Assembly: GCA_902798915.1 (NCBI GenBank) | Contig: CADBYM010000009.1 | Span: 25,312-89,311 of the forward strand | Direction of reading: 5' to 3' | From: an uncultured Coriobacteriaceae bacterium | Lineage (GTDB): Bacteria; Actinomycetota; Coriobacteriia; Coriobacteriales; Atopobiaceae | DNA: 64,000 bases | In this document: positions 36,418-45,179 of the stretch, in pieces | Numbering within the stretch: the stretch's first letter is position 1 | Layout of the letters: each line of letters opens with the position of its first letter | The notes under the pieces: model-generated | Told to the model about the DNA's origin: nothing | Seen by the model: the letters and a program-made list of their open reading frames with translations, nothing else | The model's database searches: none | Translations under genes and position numbers: made by a program

Positions 36418-38226
36418 GTGAGCAAGGACTACTCCAAGCACAAGGAGCGCGACCCGAAGGATACGGTCGCCGTCATACGCGACATCCTCGAGCGTGCGGG
36501 CGTGGGCACAGAGCTGCGATGGTGCAAACGCGACTGTGAGGGACTGTACTCGAACTACGTGAGTATTCCGGGGACGATGCTGACGGTGAGCGGCAAGGGG
36601 ACCACCGAGGACTACGCCTGCGCGAGCGGCTATGCCGAGCTCATTGAGCGTATTCAGAACGGCATCCTCGCCCTGTACCCGCCCGACGGTCCAGAGACGT
36701 ACGCAGCCAACGGCTTTTTGTCGGCGCCTGATGAGCGGTACTCACCTGCGGAGAGCATCGTCGCACGGCATTGTTCCGTGCTGGAGGCTTGGCTCGCGTC
36801 GCTGGGTGTCACCACCGATGAGGAGCGCCTTTCATTGTTCGAACTGTTTCCCAAATTGCGCTACGAACGCGGGGACGGAGCGGTCGCGGAGGTTCCCTTC
36901 GCCGACCCTGTGGGTGGGGAAGTGGTGTGGCTTCCCGCCGCTCTGGTTGCCTATAGCTGTGGCTCGAATGGCATGGCTGCTGGCAACACTGCCGAGGAGG
37001 CCCTCGTCCAGGGACTCTCCGAGGTGCTCGAGCGCTTCGTGGCTCGCAAGGTCCTGCGTGGGGAGGCAATCCCGCCGCGGATTCCTCGCAGGGTGTTGCA
37101 GGACTGTGGCGTGTCCAGCCTCATCGCACGCATCGAGAGCGGGGGACGCTACGAGGTCCGCGTGAATGACGCTTCGCTCGGCCGTGGCTACCCGGTGGTC
37201 ATGACGACGCTGGTGGACCGCCAGCGCGCGACCTTCGGCGTGAGGTTTGGCGCGCATCCGTCGCTGCCCATCGCCGTCGAACGCACGCTGACCGAAGCCT
37301 TTCAGGGCCGAAGCATTCAGGTGTGTACAGACATGAATCGCTTTGCAAGTCTGCAGAGAGCCGCGGCCATCGACAACGTGACGAGCATGTTCACGAGCGG
37401 CCTTGGCTCCTTGCCCTTTGTTGCTCTCTCTGGCGAGGCCGGATGGGATGTCGTTCCTTGGCCCTCGTGGGAAGGGGCGGCAAACGGCGAGATGCTGGGC
37501 TTCATGCTGGCACTGTTGCTTAGGGATGGATACCGTCCCCTTGTGCGCGACGTGTCGCATCTGGGGTTCCCGTCCTATCAGATCGTCGTGCCGGGGATGA
37601 GCGATGTGTTCGCACCGCACATCGGTCTGTGCGAGCGCCTTGCTGCCAAGCGGCAGGCGAAGCGTGCGCTCAAAGACTTCCCGCTCTTGTCTCCTGAAGG
37701 GCAGGGGCATCTCCTTGAGCTCGAGCCCTCGGACCTCGTACATACGGCCCCGAGCATGTTCGGCTTACCCATCACGGATGGGAGGATGCATCCCTGCCGC
37801 GTCTTTGGGTTCTTACATCTCGCGCGCGGGGAGCATGCGGCAGCGCAGAGGTGCTTCGAGACCTTCTCGTCGCTCACCGGGGAGATAGGCCAGCGACACT
37901 GGCGGGCGATGGCGTGCTATGCCGATTGTCGCGCGAAGGGGCTCGGCCACGAGGAGGCCATGCAAATCGTGTGCTTCCTCAACCCTCCTGACGTTGCCTG
38001 GCGCGTTGGGCGCGAGGCCGTAGATGCCAGTGAGAATCCCGGCAGGTTGTTCCCTCAGATGAGGTGCCCCGACTGCACGCATTGCGAGCTTCTCGCCTGC
38101 GGCGGATGTGCGGGACTCGCCCACACGAACGAGGTCCTCAGGAAGATTGCACGTGCGATGCAGTGCACTTCGGTGACGCAGGAGTCGGTGTTGAGCCTTT
38201 TGCAGGATGGTCTTTGTCGTCGATAA
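36418..38226 (+). CDS. YcaO-domain protein, E. coli YcaO type
   Basis: A 602-aa protein colinear with E. coli YcaO rather than with azole-RiPP cyclodehydratases. Shared stretches are GSNGMAAGNTAEEALVQGLSEVLERFV, which holds ATP-site glutamates, VRFGAHPSLPIAVERTLTEAFQG and IVVPGMSDVFAPH, with a TPR-like C-terminal region. E. coli YcaO affects ribosomal protein uS12 methylthiolation. Unlike it, this protein ends with a cysteine cluster (CPDCTHCELLACGGCAGL), which could bind a metal or iron-sulfur cluster. The GTG start follows AAGGGGG. No RiPP precursor or RimO gene is adjacent. Confidence 0.85.
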   Translation: MSKDYSKHKERDPKDTVAVIRDILERAGVGTELRWCKRDCEGLYSNYVSIPGTMLTVSGKGTTEDYACASGYAELIERIQNGILALYPPDGPETYAANGFLSAPDERYSPAESIVARHCSVLEAWLASLGVTTDEERLSLFELFPKLRYERGDGAVAEVPFADPVGGEVVWLPAALVAYSCGSNGMAAGNTAEEALVQGLSEVLERFVARKVLRGEAIPPRIPRRVLQDCGVSSLIARIESGGRYEVRVNDASLGRGYPVVMTTLVDRQRATFGVRFGAHPSLPIAVERTLTEAFQGRSIQVCTDMNRFASLQRAAAIDNVTSMFTSGLGSLPFVALSGEAGWDVVPWPSWEGAANGEMLGFMLALLLRDGYRPLVRDVSHLGFPSYQIVVPGMSDVFAPHIGLCERLAAKRQAKRALKDFPLLSPEGQGHLLELEPSDLVHTAPSMFGLPITDGRMHPCRVFGFLHLARGEHAAAQRCFETFSSLTGEIGQRHWRAMACYADCRAKGLGHEEAMQIVCFLNPPDVAWRVGREAVDASENPGRLFPQMRCPDCTHCELLACGGCAGLAHTNEVLRKIARAMQCTSVTQESVLSLLQDGLCRR

Positions 38227-38232
38227 TGCCGT

Positions 38233-38270
38233 CGGCCCGTTCCTCTATGTGAAGAACAGGCCGTCTTTGG
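38233..38270 (+). terminator. Terminator after the YcaO gene
   Basis: A 10-bp stem with one mismatch (38233–38242 with 38254–38263) followed by TCTTTGG, just after the YcaO stop and facing the convergent metallopeptidase gene. Confidence 0.45.
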
Positions 38271-38320
38271 TTGCTCGGCTTTTGTGAATCCTTAGGAGCG
38301 TGGACACAGGCGTAAAGGCA

Positions 38321-40511
38321 CTACTGCTCTGGTTCCGCTTCCTCTGCGCCTTCTTGTGTCGGGCAGGCAACGTCCTCTGGCACCTCGGGAGTGGATTCCG
38401 GCTCGGGAGCTGGTTCCGGTTCGGGGGCGAGAGTGGGAGTGGGAGCGGGTTCCGGTTGGGGTGCGACCGTGGGGGTCGATGTGGACGCTAGCTCAGGGGT
38501 GACCTCCGATTCGGGGCCAGTCTCTGGCGCAGGTGCGGGTTGTGCCGCGGGTGCAGACACGGACGTGACCTCCGGCTCAGGCGTTGGCATCGGTTCGCTC
38601 GCGGTCGTGGAATTGGGCGCGACCTCTGCTTCCGGTCCTGACGTGGCATCTGTCCCGGAAGTGGCCGCCTCAGGAACGGAATCCGGTTGGGAGGTGTCCT
38701 GCGACTCAGAAGCGGCCTCCGGCTTAGGTGCGGCCACCGGCTTAGGTGCGGCCTCCGGTGCGGGTGCAGACTTCGGCGTGGGTGCGGTCTGCGGCTTAGC
38801 TTCGGCAGTGGGAGCAGCCACGGATGTGGGCTTGCTCTGTTTTGCGGGGACTACCTCGTCCTTTTTGTCTGCCTTCGCCTTCGCAGCTTGCGGAAGCGGA
38901 GTCTCTTGCTGCTTCTGCGGTTGTTCGCTGGTGGCTGGGGTCTCCTCCGTCTTGTCTGGATCGGGCTTTCCGCCGCCGATGCCAGCCGTATCGCTCTTCA
39001 CGGTGGAGGGAATCGTTTCGTTGGCATTAGTTATCTTCAAGTAGTCGGAGGAGGTCTTCTTGCTCTGGTCGAGTGGCGTCGTATAACGTTTGCCAAAGAC
39101 CCCGAGGATGGATCCGGTGGGATGCTCGCCTTCGGGCAGTTGGTTATCGAGGTAAAGGAGATAATTGAGCAGTGTGGTTACGAATTGCAGCGACTCGTTG
39201 TCGCCCTTGAATGTGCCGTCTGCGTTCTTCTCACCCTTTATGAATAGATCTTGGAATGAATCTACGTTGTTGTAGAGGGACTGTCCGTTGTTGTCGTTGG
39301 GCGAGATCATGTCGACGAGGAAGTCCAATGACCTATTCTCCACGTGCATCCATCTGAGCAGGTTGTCAAGACCAACGCGGAGCTTGTCGGAGTCTACGGT
39401 CGTAACGCCGTCCACGACTTTGACCGACGATTCCGCATTGTTGTAGACATAGCGCGCCGAAAGCTCGCACAGGTACAGGGTCGCGAGATAGCCCGTCACG
39501 TAGTTTGAGGACTCGACGTCAATTTTGTTCCCGTTCGAATCCGTTCCGCCTTCGCAGAACCCAAGGTCGTTGTACAGAAACCTGCCATCGCTGGAATGCC
39601 CGTTAACGTACGTGTTGAGAAGCAACGCTTTCGTATACGTTGGGTTGAGTTCTCCGAGGCCGAACCTTCCGTCCGTGCCTTGCAGCCTGCGAAGGTCTTG
39701 GAACACGTGGTTGCGGAGCGCGAAGACATTCTCAACCGAGGAAGCGCTTCCCTCGACGAACCACGGGGGGAACTTGAGGGCAAGATAGCGCTTTCCTGCC
39801 TCCTCGGTAAGAACGCGACCTTCGGCATCTACGCGAAGGTCGTCAAGGTTTGTGGCGCCAGCCATGCCGGTGCGATTGTAGTCATCCATGAGCGCGTGAA
39901 AGAGCTCGTGCACGATGGTGTTGTGGAAGGTATCCATGGCCTCACCCTCGCGAATGAGTGTGTAGCGTCCAGTCTTTGGATTGGTTATGGGTTTGCCTTC
40001 CGCGTCCGCCTCCACGAGGCTGTCGACGTTTACCGCGAGCATGTAGCTATACTTGAGGTTGCCTTCGATCTCCTTGGCATAGGCAGTCACGTACGCGAGC
40101 GCATCGACTGTGCTCTCATGATCCTTTATGCCGTCCTTGTCACCATTCTTGTAATTGACGTACAGACTGATTTCCTTGCCGATTTCGCCATTCTGCGTGG
40201 CGTCGTTGAAGACCGGGAGGTTGTAGAGCAGATAATTGACTGCCTGTGGCTCCAGGTAGTCGATGATGAGCTCGACGAGCCACTCGAGGTCATCGTCAGA
40301 AAGAACGTCGCGCGCCGTCTGGGCGCAGTACATCTCGACGAGCGACTCGCCATCGCCAAGTCCGACCACCTCCACGTCGGTCGTAGGTTGTTCGGTGGTC
40401 CAGCTCAACTGCACGCTCTGTGGCAACCGCGACAGAGGGCAGGATGCCTCGCAACGTGAGTACAAGTGTGACGAAGAAGGCCAGTAATCTGTTGAGTCTT
40501 GTCCGCTTCAT
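38321..40511 (-). pseudogene. Secreted zinc metallopeptidase, frameshifted after the signal peptide
   Basis: A signal peptide (MKRTRLNRLLAFFVTLVLTL, start 40511 after AAGGGACAC) lies in one frame, and the rest of the protein in another; the frames meet near 40395–40440. The body has the zinc motif HELFH within IVHELFHALMDDY, a possible third ligand region (WFVEGSAS), and a Pro/Ala/Glu-rich tail of about 220 residues (such as PAPTPTLAPEPEPAPEPE) with no sorting signal. The only start in the body frame is a TTG without ribosome site at 40465. So it is a frameshifted gene, unless a sequencing error or programmed shift explains it. The break coincides with a 39-bp dispersed repeat. Confidence 0.6.
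40398..40436. repeat. 39-bp dispersed repeat, copy 1 (inside the metallopeptidase gene)
   Basis: Matches 44449–44487 at 34 of 39 positions (shared GTCCAGCTCAAC and GCACGCTCTG). This copy spans the junction where the metallopeptidase gene changes frame, so insertion of the element may have caused the shift. Confidence 0.65.
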
Positions 40512-40588
40512 GGTGTGTCCCTTCACAACGTGAATACACATACATGATAGCGCTGTGCGTCAACGGGGGAGAGCGTCGTCGCGCGTTG

Positions 40589-43069
40589 TCACTCCTGACG
40601 AAGCCAGCGCTCCGGATAGCACGTCTCCACGGCGTCGCAGACCAGACCAGCCAGGTCGTCGCCCGTCTCAAACAGGGATACGTACCCCTCAAGGTTTCTG
40701 GCCTTCTCCCGCAGCATGCCCCTCTTGTTGAGGACGAAAATGTGGCACCGGCGCTTACCGTTCTTGGCGTCTTGAATCATGTTCGCGCCGGAAGAGTTGC
40801 CGTCGAGGGCGATGAGGACCGAGGGCCTGCGCTTGAAGACCTCATAGGCGACGCTCTTGTAGATGCCCATGGCACTGGGCTCGATGGAGACTCGTATGTG
40901 GATTCCTGCCCGCGTCAAGGCGTTCGCCTCCTCCGGTCCGATCCTTGATGGCACGAAGGCGTAGAGGTCGAACCTTCCCCGGTTTCGCTCGGCCAGGTAG
41001 CGCTCATACCCCGAGAGACTGTGGCCTATGACCAGAAACATCTTGCTGGGGTCCCCCTTGGCGAGGACGTCATCTAGCAGGGCGCAGACGTCGCGGCGCC
41101 GTCTGGTCACATGGCGGTCGTTGTTGAAGGATCCACCTACGAGGATCACTGGCACTCGATCGCAGGGCAGCTCTTCGATGCTGTCCGAGAAGACCATGGC
41201 GCTGTCACGGGTGTCTGGGAGGTCGAGCAAGGTCTCCTCCGACGGCTGCTGTTCCAGCATCCTTGCAGCGTAGAAGACCTCGATGCTCTCCGTGTCCCTA
41301 TCTTCGACGAAGGTACGCATCTTCTCCTCGAGGGCGGCAAGACCTTTGCGTCGCACCGCGTCCTCCGCGCGATGCATGGCGACAAGCTCGGCGTGTGAGA
41401 GGCTGAGCATCTTCTCGAGTGCGAGCTGCTCGTCGATGGAGTCCGTGCCGTACACGGCCCCGCCGTCAGTCCCTTGCACGCAGGGCACACCCGCCGCGAG
41501 GTACTGGCGCAGGGGATGGCGTTCCAGCCGACTGAGGTTGTTCAGCCGGACGTTTGAGGTGATCTGGAACTCCAGCACGGCGCCGCTTTTCCTAAGGTCC
41601 CTCAGTAGCTGGCGCCCCTTGTTTGACGAGAGGTTTCTGGTATAGAGCCCGTGACCGATTCGGACGAGGGGCATGGGCTGGCCGGGGGCCAGTCCCTCCC
41701 GGACGCACTTGATCGCGTTGGCGACGTTGTCGCGTAGGCCGTCGTTCTCTCCGGCGTGGATGCGGATCGTGAAGGTGGGGTGCTCGGCCGCGATCCGGTC
41801 GAACTCCGCAAGCAGTGGCGCCAGGTCCCGTATGTCATTGATCTCCTCCCCGACGATGTCGCCGCCCGCCACGTACGGGTCTCCTGCCACTGCTCGTATG
41901 GCCTGCAGGCTCGTGCGCATGTAGTCGTCCGAGGCGATTCTGTCCTTGACGATTGTGAGCGGCGTTCGTCGGACCGCCGCCAGGAAGCGCAGCGTAACCC
42001 CGGTCTCCTGCGTGATGGCCGGCAACACCGTATGGACCTCGGCCAGCATGTGCGGGGCGTCCTCGGGCTTCGCCAAGGTCGTGTCCGAGATCTCCGCATA
42101 GTCGACGCCGCACTTGGCGTAGCCGCGCGCGACCCACAGCAGCTTGTCCTGGAAGAGGCTGTTCGCAGAGAACGCCGGGTTATCCCGGTCGCTCGCCATC
42201 ATGGCCAGCGCGCGGACAACCTCGTGGTCGGGGATGCGCTCCGTGTCGCTAATCTTGATTGGGTCGTCGGCGGGCACTCCCTTGCAGAAGACGTAGCGGT
42301 ACAGGTAGACCTTCTCGAGGTTGGTGAAGACGGCCTGCCCGTCCTTCATGATCGCCAGTGACGCCCTGATCCTCGGGATGTTCCATGCCGCGTTGTCGAG
42401 GTTCTCGAGCATAAGGGAGGCGAAGTTCAGGAACGTCCCGTCGTCGATCCTGCGTTCGAGGTACTTGCCCCTGAGCGGGGAGTCGCGGAGTTCCGCCGCC
42501 GTCTTGGCCCGACGCGTGGCGAGAAGCCGCTCCTGCTCGGGCGTGAGGCGCAGCCCCAGCTTGCGGATGTAGTAGAGCGGGTAGCGAATCTGGTGGTGGA
42601 TGCCGAGGGCGATGAGGACGTCCGGGTCGAGGTTGGCGTTCATGTGAGTGTGCAGGTCCGTCCGGAACTTGCACTCGCGCAGGATGTAGGTCTTCACGAC
42701 GGTCTTGCGGAAGTCCTGGCGATAGTCCTTGGTCTGGCTCATCAGGGTCTTCGCGATGGCGGGTATGGATGCCTTCCGCTCGATCCTTCCGTCGGGGTAG
42801 ACGTTGGCGACCTTGGTGTCGAGTAGGCGGAAGACGTAGACCATGCGGTTCGAGCCGTCGATGTAACAGGGCAGCGTGCCCCGGATTTCCCTGAGCCCGT
42901 CCTCGCCAGTCTGAAGCTCTAGGTCGCACAGGGAGGCCAGGTTGGCGATGAGGTTGCCCGTCCCGTGGTTTGGCGTCCTGAGCACGTAGTGCAGCTCGTT
43001 CCCCTCGCGGAAGAGGTTGACAACGAGGTCCTTCTCCTTGTCGAGGTAGAAGTGTCCGAATGCCTCCAT
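40589..43069 (-). CDS. Large adenosine-deaminase-fold protein with C-terminal SLOG-like domain
   Basis: An 826-aa protein. Residues 130–560 carry adenosine-deaminase-superfamily motifs: metal site HTH (140–142), HAGEND (438–443), GHG (472–474), TSN (504–506) and TDGG (534–537) where deaminases have an Asp-Asp pair. A 200-residue insertion separates the first two. Residues 638–790 form a Rossmann-like domain resembling SLOG/DprA nucleotide-binding proteins (VILVGGSF, VIGHSLSG, LIALDGNSSGANMIQDAK). The first 125 residues match nothing recognised. Start 43069 follows GGGAAGGCAG; the frame is open to 43174. The size recalls RdrB of RADAR defence, but no RdrA is near. Deamination of a nucleotide is inferred. 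Confidence 0.72.
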   Translation of the reverse strand: MEAFGHFYLDKEKDLVVNLFREGNELHYVLRTPNHGTGNLIANLASLCDLELQTGEDGLREIRGTLPCYIDGSNRMVYVFRLLDTKVANVYPDGRIERKASIPAIAKTLMSQTKDYRQDFRKTVVKTYILRECKFRTDLHTHMNANLDPDVLIALGIHHQIRYPLYYIRKLGLRLTPEQERLLATRRAKTAAELRDSPLRGKYLERRIDDGTFLNFASLMLENLDNAAWNIPRIRASLAIMKDGQAVFTNLEKVYLYRYVFCKGVPADDPIKISDTERIPDHEVVRALAMMASDRDNPAFSANSLFQDKLLWVARGYAKCGVDYAEISDTTLAKPEDAPHMLAEVHTVLPAITQETGVTLRFLAAVRRTPLTIVKDRIASDDYMRTSLQAIRAVAGDPYVAGGDIVGEEINDIRDLAPLLAEFDRIAAEHPTFTIRIHAGENDGLRDNVANAIKCVREGLAPGQPMPLVRIGHGLYTRNLSSNKGRQLLRDLRKSGAVLEFQITSNVRLNNLSRLERHPLRQYLAAGVPCVQGTDGGAVYGTDSIDEQLALEKMLSLSHAELVAMHRAEDAVRRKGLAALEEKMRTFVEDRDTESIEVFYAARMLEQQPSEETLLDLPDTRDSAMVFSDSIEELPCDRVPVILVGGSFNNDRHVTRRRRDVCALLDDVLAKGDPSKMFLVIGHSLSGYERYLAERNRGRFDLYAFVPSRIGPEEANALTRAGIHIRVSIEPSAMGIYKSVAYEVFKRRPSVLIALDGNSSGANMIQDAKNGKRRCHIFVLNKRGMLREKARNLEGYVSLFETGDDLAGLVCDAVETCYPERWLRQE

Positions 43070-43304
43070 GCGACTGCCTTCCCATGCCCAACAGTAAGGG
43101 CATGATAACAGAGATGGGGACCGCATAGAGGGCTTGCTCTGTGAGGTAGGCACTCTTCTGTTAGGTTCGCTCAAAACGGTCGCCTAAAACCGCCGTTAGG
43201 ATTCATTGGTTTTGGAGGCTTGGGTATCGTCGGTTGGTTATGTCCGCTAGATATCAAAGGTGTGTCGCAACGTACTCGCTTGGACGGCGGTGGCAGCGGA
43301 TGAC

Positions 43305-43886
43305 ATGCGCATCGCTCAGACAAATGAGCTTGAGAATCAATTCGAGCAAGAAATCGCAGAATTCCACGACCAGAACAGAAGGACTCTCGCTACCAAGTTG
43401 CTCACCATGGATGCGTTCTTGGACGATGTTACCCCACTTCTGGAATCGGGGGACCTGCCAAAGGGCGTTACGGCTATGGTGTCTTTCGACGGGGATGGCA
43501 TGTCGAAGAAGAACGAGGAATTCGGTAACGGTACCGGAAACCGTTTATCCATGGCTTTTGCAGACGCCACCAAGAGGCATTTTCCCGACAGCGACCTAAA
43601 CATCGTGACCAACGTGGGAGAGAAGAGCGACGAGTTCTATATGCTGCTCATGGGTCGTGAGTCGCGGGAAGCTGTCATAAAGGAGGTCGAGGGCTTCCAA
43701 GAAGACATACGCAAATGCGTCGTTCTGGCAGATGATGAAAAGACTCCCGTGCAAGGTACCGTAAGTATCGGAGTGGCGTTCTATCACGAGGGAGAAACGT
43801 TCGAGGAGCTTTTTGACACGGCAGACGAAGCGGCGTACGAGGCGAAAGAGGCGGGCAAGGATTGCTACCGTGTTGCTAAGGACTAG
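43305..43886 (+). CDS. Degenerate GGDEF-domain protein
   Basis: A 193-aa cytoplasmic protein with the frame of a GGDEF domain: FDGDGMSKKNEEFGNGTGNRL (metal/substrate loop), GEKSDEFYML in place of GGDEF, TVSIGVAFY and DTADEAAYEAKEAGKD. The first glycines of the active loop are replaced, so cyclic-di-GMP synthesis is doubtful; nucleotide sensing is possible. A helical segment of about 40 residues precedes the domain. The start is uncertain: GTG 43260 in the same frame is the alternative and neither has a strong ribosome site. Nine bases separate it from the RNase gene, so they probably form an operon. Confidence 0.7.
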   Translation: MRIAQTNELENQFEQEIAEFHDQNRRTLATKLLTMDAFLDDVTPLLESGDLPKGVTAMVSFDGDGMSKKNEEFGNGTGNRLSMAFADATKRHFPDSDLNIVTNVGEKSDEFYMLLMGRESREAVIKEVEGFQEDIRKCVVLADDEKTPVQGTVSIGVAFYHEGETFEELFDTADEAAYEAKEAGKDCYRVAKD

Positions 43887-43895
43887 GAGGTCGTT

Positions 43896-44396
43896 GTGAA
43901 AGAGGGCAAAGAGGTGTCCCAGAAGACCGGTATGGTATTGTGTGCGGTGGGCGTTGTATGCCTTGTGGCCTCCATCGCGTTTTCTGTGGTGAGTCTGAGC
44001 GACGTGCAAAAGATGCAAAAGATGAAGGAGAGCATAGCACTTGAAGAGGACGAGGCATATTCTACCAAGGAGGACGTCGCTGCCTACATATATAAGTATG
44101 GCCATCTTCCCCACAACTACATAACCAAATTCGAGGCTGAGCTCGCAGGATGGGAGGGAGGCGCCCTCGATAACGTCCTTCCAGGTCGCGTCATAGGCGG
44201 CGACAGGTTCTATGCGGAATACACTGTTGACAACGACTTGGCAAAGGCCGTGGGACGCTGGTACCGTGAGTGCGATGTCGACCCCAATAATCTCGAAAGG
44301 CGGACTGCTGAGCGTCTCGTGTTTACAAACGATGGTCTTGTGTACTACACCCCAGATCATTACCATACGTTTGAGCTCGTCTATGGGCAGCCGTAG
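43896..44396 (+). CDS. Membrane-anchored barnase-type ribonuclease
   Basis: A 166-aa protein: one membrane helix (about 12–35, MVLCAVGVVCLVASIAFSVV), a linker, and a C-terminal domain clearly related to barnase. LPHNYITKFEAELAGW and PGRVIGGDRF match barnase, and the catalytic residues appear as Glu125 (WYREC), Arg135, Arg140 and His155 (DHYHTF). It is predicted to cut RNA, probably outside the cytoplasm if the N-terminus is cytoplasmic. No barstar-like inhibitor gene is seen nearby. The GTG start follows AGGAGG. It sits in a pair with the GGDEF-like gene. Confidence 0.82.
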   Translation: MKEGKEVSQKTGMVLCAVGVVCLVASIAFSVVSLSDVQKMQKMKESIALEEDEAYSTKEDVAAYIYKYGHLPHNYITKFEAELAGWEGGALDNVLPGRVIGGDRFYAEYTVDNDLAKAVGRWYRECDVDPNNLERRTAERLVFTNDGLVYYTPDHYHTFELVYGQP

Positions 44397-44448
44397 CGGT
44401 GCCGTGTCCACCGGGTACGGCGCGCGTAAGGCCTGTCGCTGTGTGGTT

Positions 44449-44487
44449 GTCCAGCTCAACCGCACGCTCTGCGGCAAGCGTGGCAGA
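44449..44487. repeat. 39-bp dispersed repeat, copy 2
   Basis: Lies between the RNase stop and the acetyltransferase start, 34/39 identical to the copy at 40398–40436. No inverted ends or coding capacity are visible. Confidence 0.65.
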
Positions 44488-44513
44488 TCGGTGACGAGGG
44501 GCGGGAAAGGGCG

Positions 44514-45065
44514 ATGGAGTACCACAGGGAAATAGAGCTGCGGGACGGCAGGCGATGCGTCCTGCGCAACGGAACGGCCGAGGATGCGCGTGCGGCGCTC
44601 GACAGCTTCAACTTGACGCATGCGGAGACGGACTATCTGCTCACCTATCCCGACGAAGGTGGCCTTACCGTGGAGGGCGAGGCGCAGTACCTGCGGGAGA
44701 GGACGGAGAGCGGCGACGAGATCGAGATTCTTGCGGAGATTGGCGGCTCCGTAGTGGGCTCGGCAGGCATTGGTTGCGTTGGCTCGAAGGAGAAGCTGAG
44801 GCATCGGGCCGAGTTTGGCATAAGCATTGAACGGGCGTATTGGGGGCTTGGCATCGGCCGTGCCCTTGTCGAGGCATGCATCGAGTGCGCAAGGGCCGCA
44901 GGGTACGCCCAGCTCGAGCTGGAGGTGGTGGCGGACAACGAGCGTGCCCTTGCCCTCTACCAGCGCGAGGGATTCGTCGAGTACGGCAGAAACCCCAGGG
45001 GCTTCCGCTCGCGCAAAACTGGCTGGCAAGAGCTGGTGCTCATGCGGCTCGAGTTGGACGGGTGA
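44514..45065 (+). CDS. GNAT-family N-acetyltransferase
   Basis: A 183-aa acetyl-CoA-dependent acetyltransferase. The fold is recognised from VVGSAGIGCVGS (beta strand 4), the acetyl-CoA pyrophosphate loop YWGLGIGRALVEACIECA and the C-terminal VVADNERALALYQREGFVEYG. It resembles RimI/RimL-like or polyamine acetyltransferases; the substrate is unknown. It starts 118 bases after the RNase gene. Confidence 0.85.
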   Translation: MEYHREIELRDGRRCVLRNGTAEDARAALDSFNLTHAETDYLLTYPDEGGLTVEGEAQYLRERTESGDEIEILAEIGGSVVGSAGIGCVGSKEKLRHRAEFGISIERAYWGLGIGRALVEACIECARAAGYAQLELEVVADNERALALYQREGFVEYGRNPRGFRSRKTGWQELVLMRLELDG

Positions 45066-45179
45066 GCAATACGGCAGTGAGGGGAGGCGCGCTGCGTGCG
45101 GCGTACAAGGAGAAGCGCCGCAAATGCTGCGGCTGACTTTGAGCCAATTGCTTCCGTGCGAGAAATGTCGGCGTTGCGC

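Noticed and set aside
38330..38800. Repetitive sequence that might be a CRISPR-like array
   Set aside because: Repeats are three- and six-base codon periodicities of a Pro/Ala/Glu-rich protein tail, with no spacer structure.
38391..39044. A Gly/Ser-rich + strand frame, possible repeat protein
   Set aside because: It is the complement of the Pro/Glu-rich tail of the metallopeptidase; the low complexity explains it.
40589..43069. A RADAR defence system
   Set aside because: Only the deaminase-like part is present; the AAA-ATPase-like genes 10 kb away are of the DUF1703 class, not RdrA.
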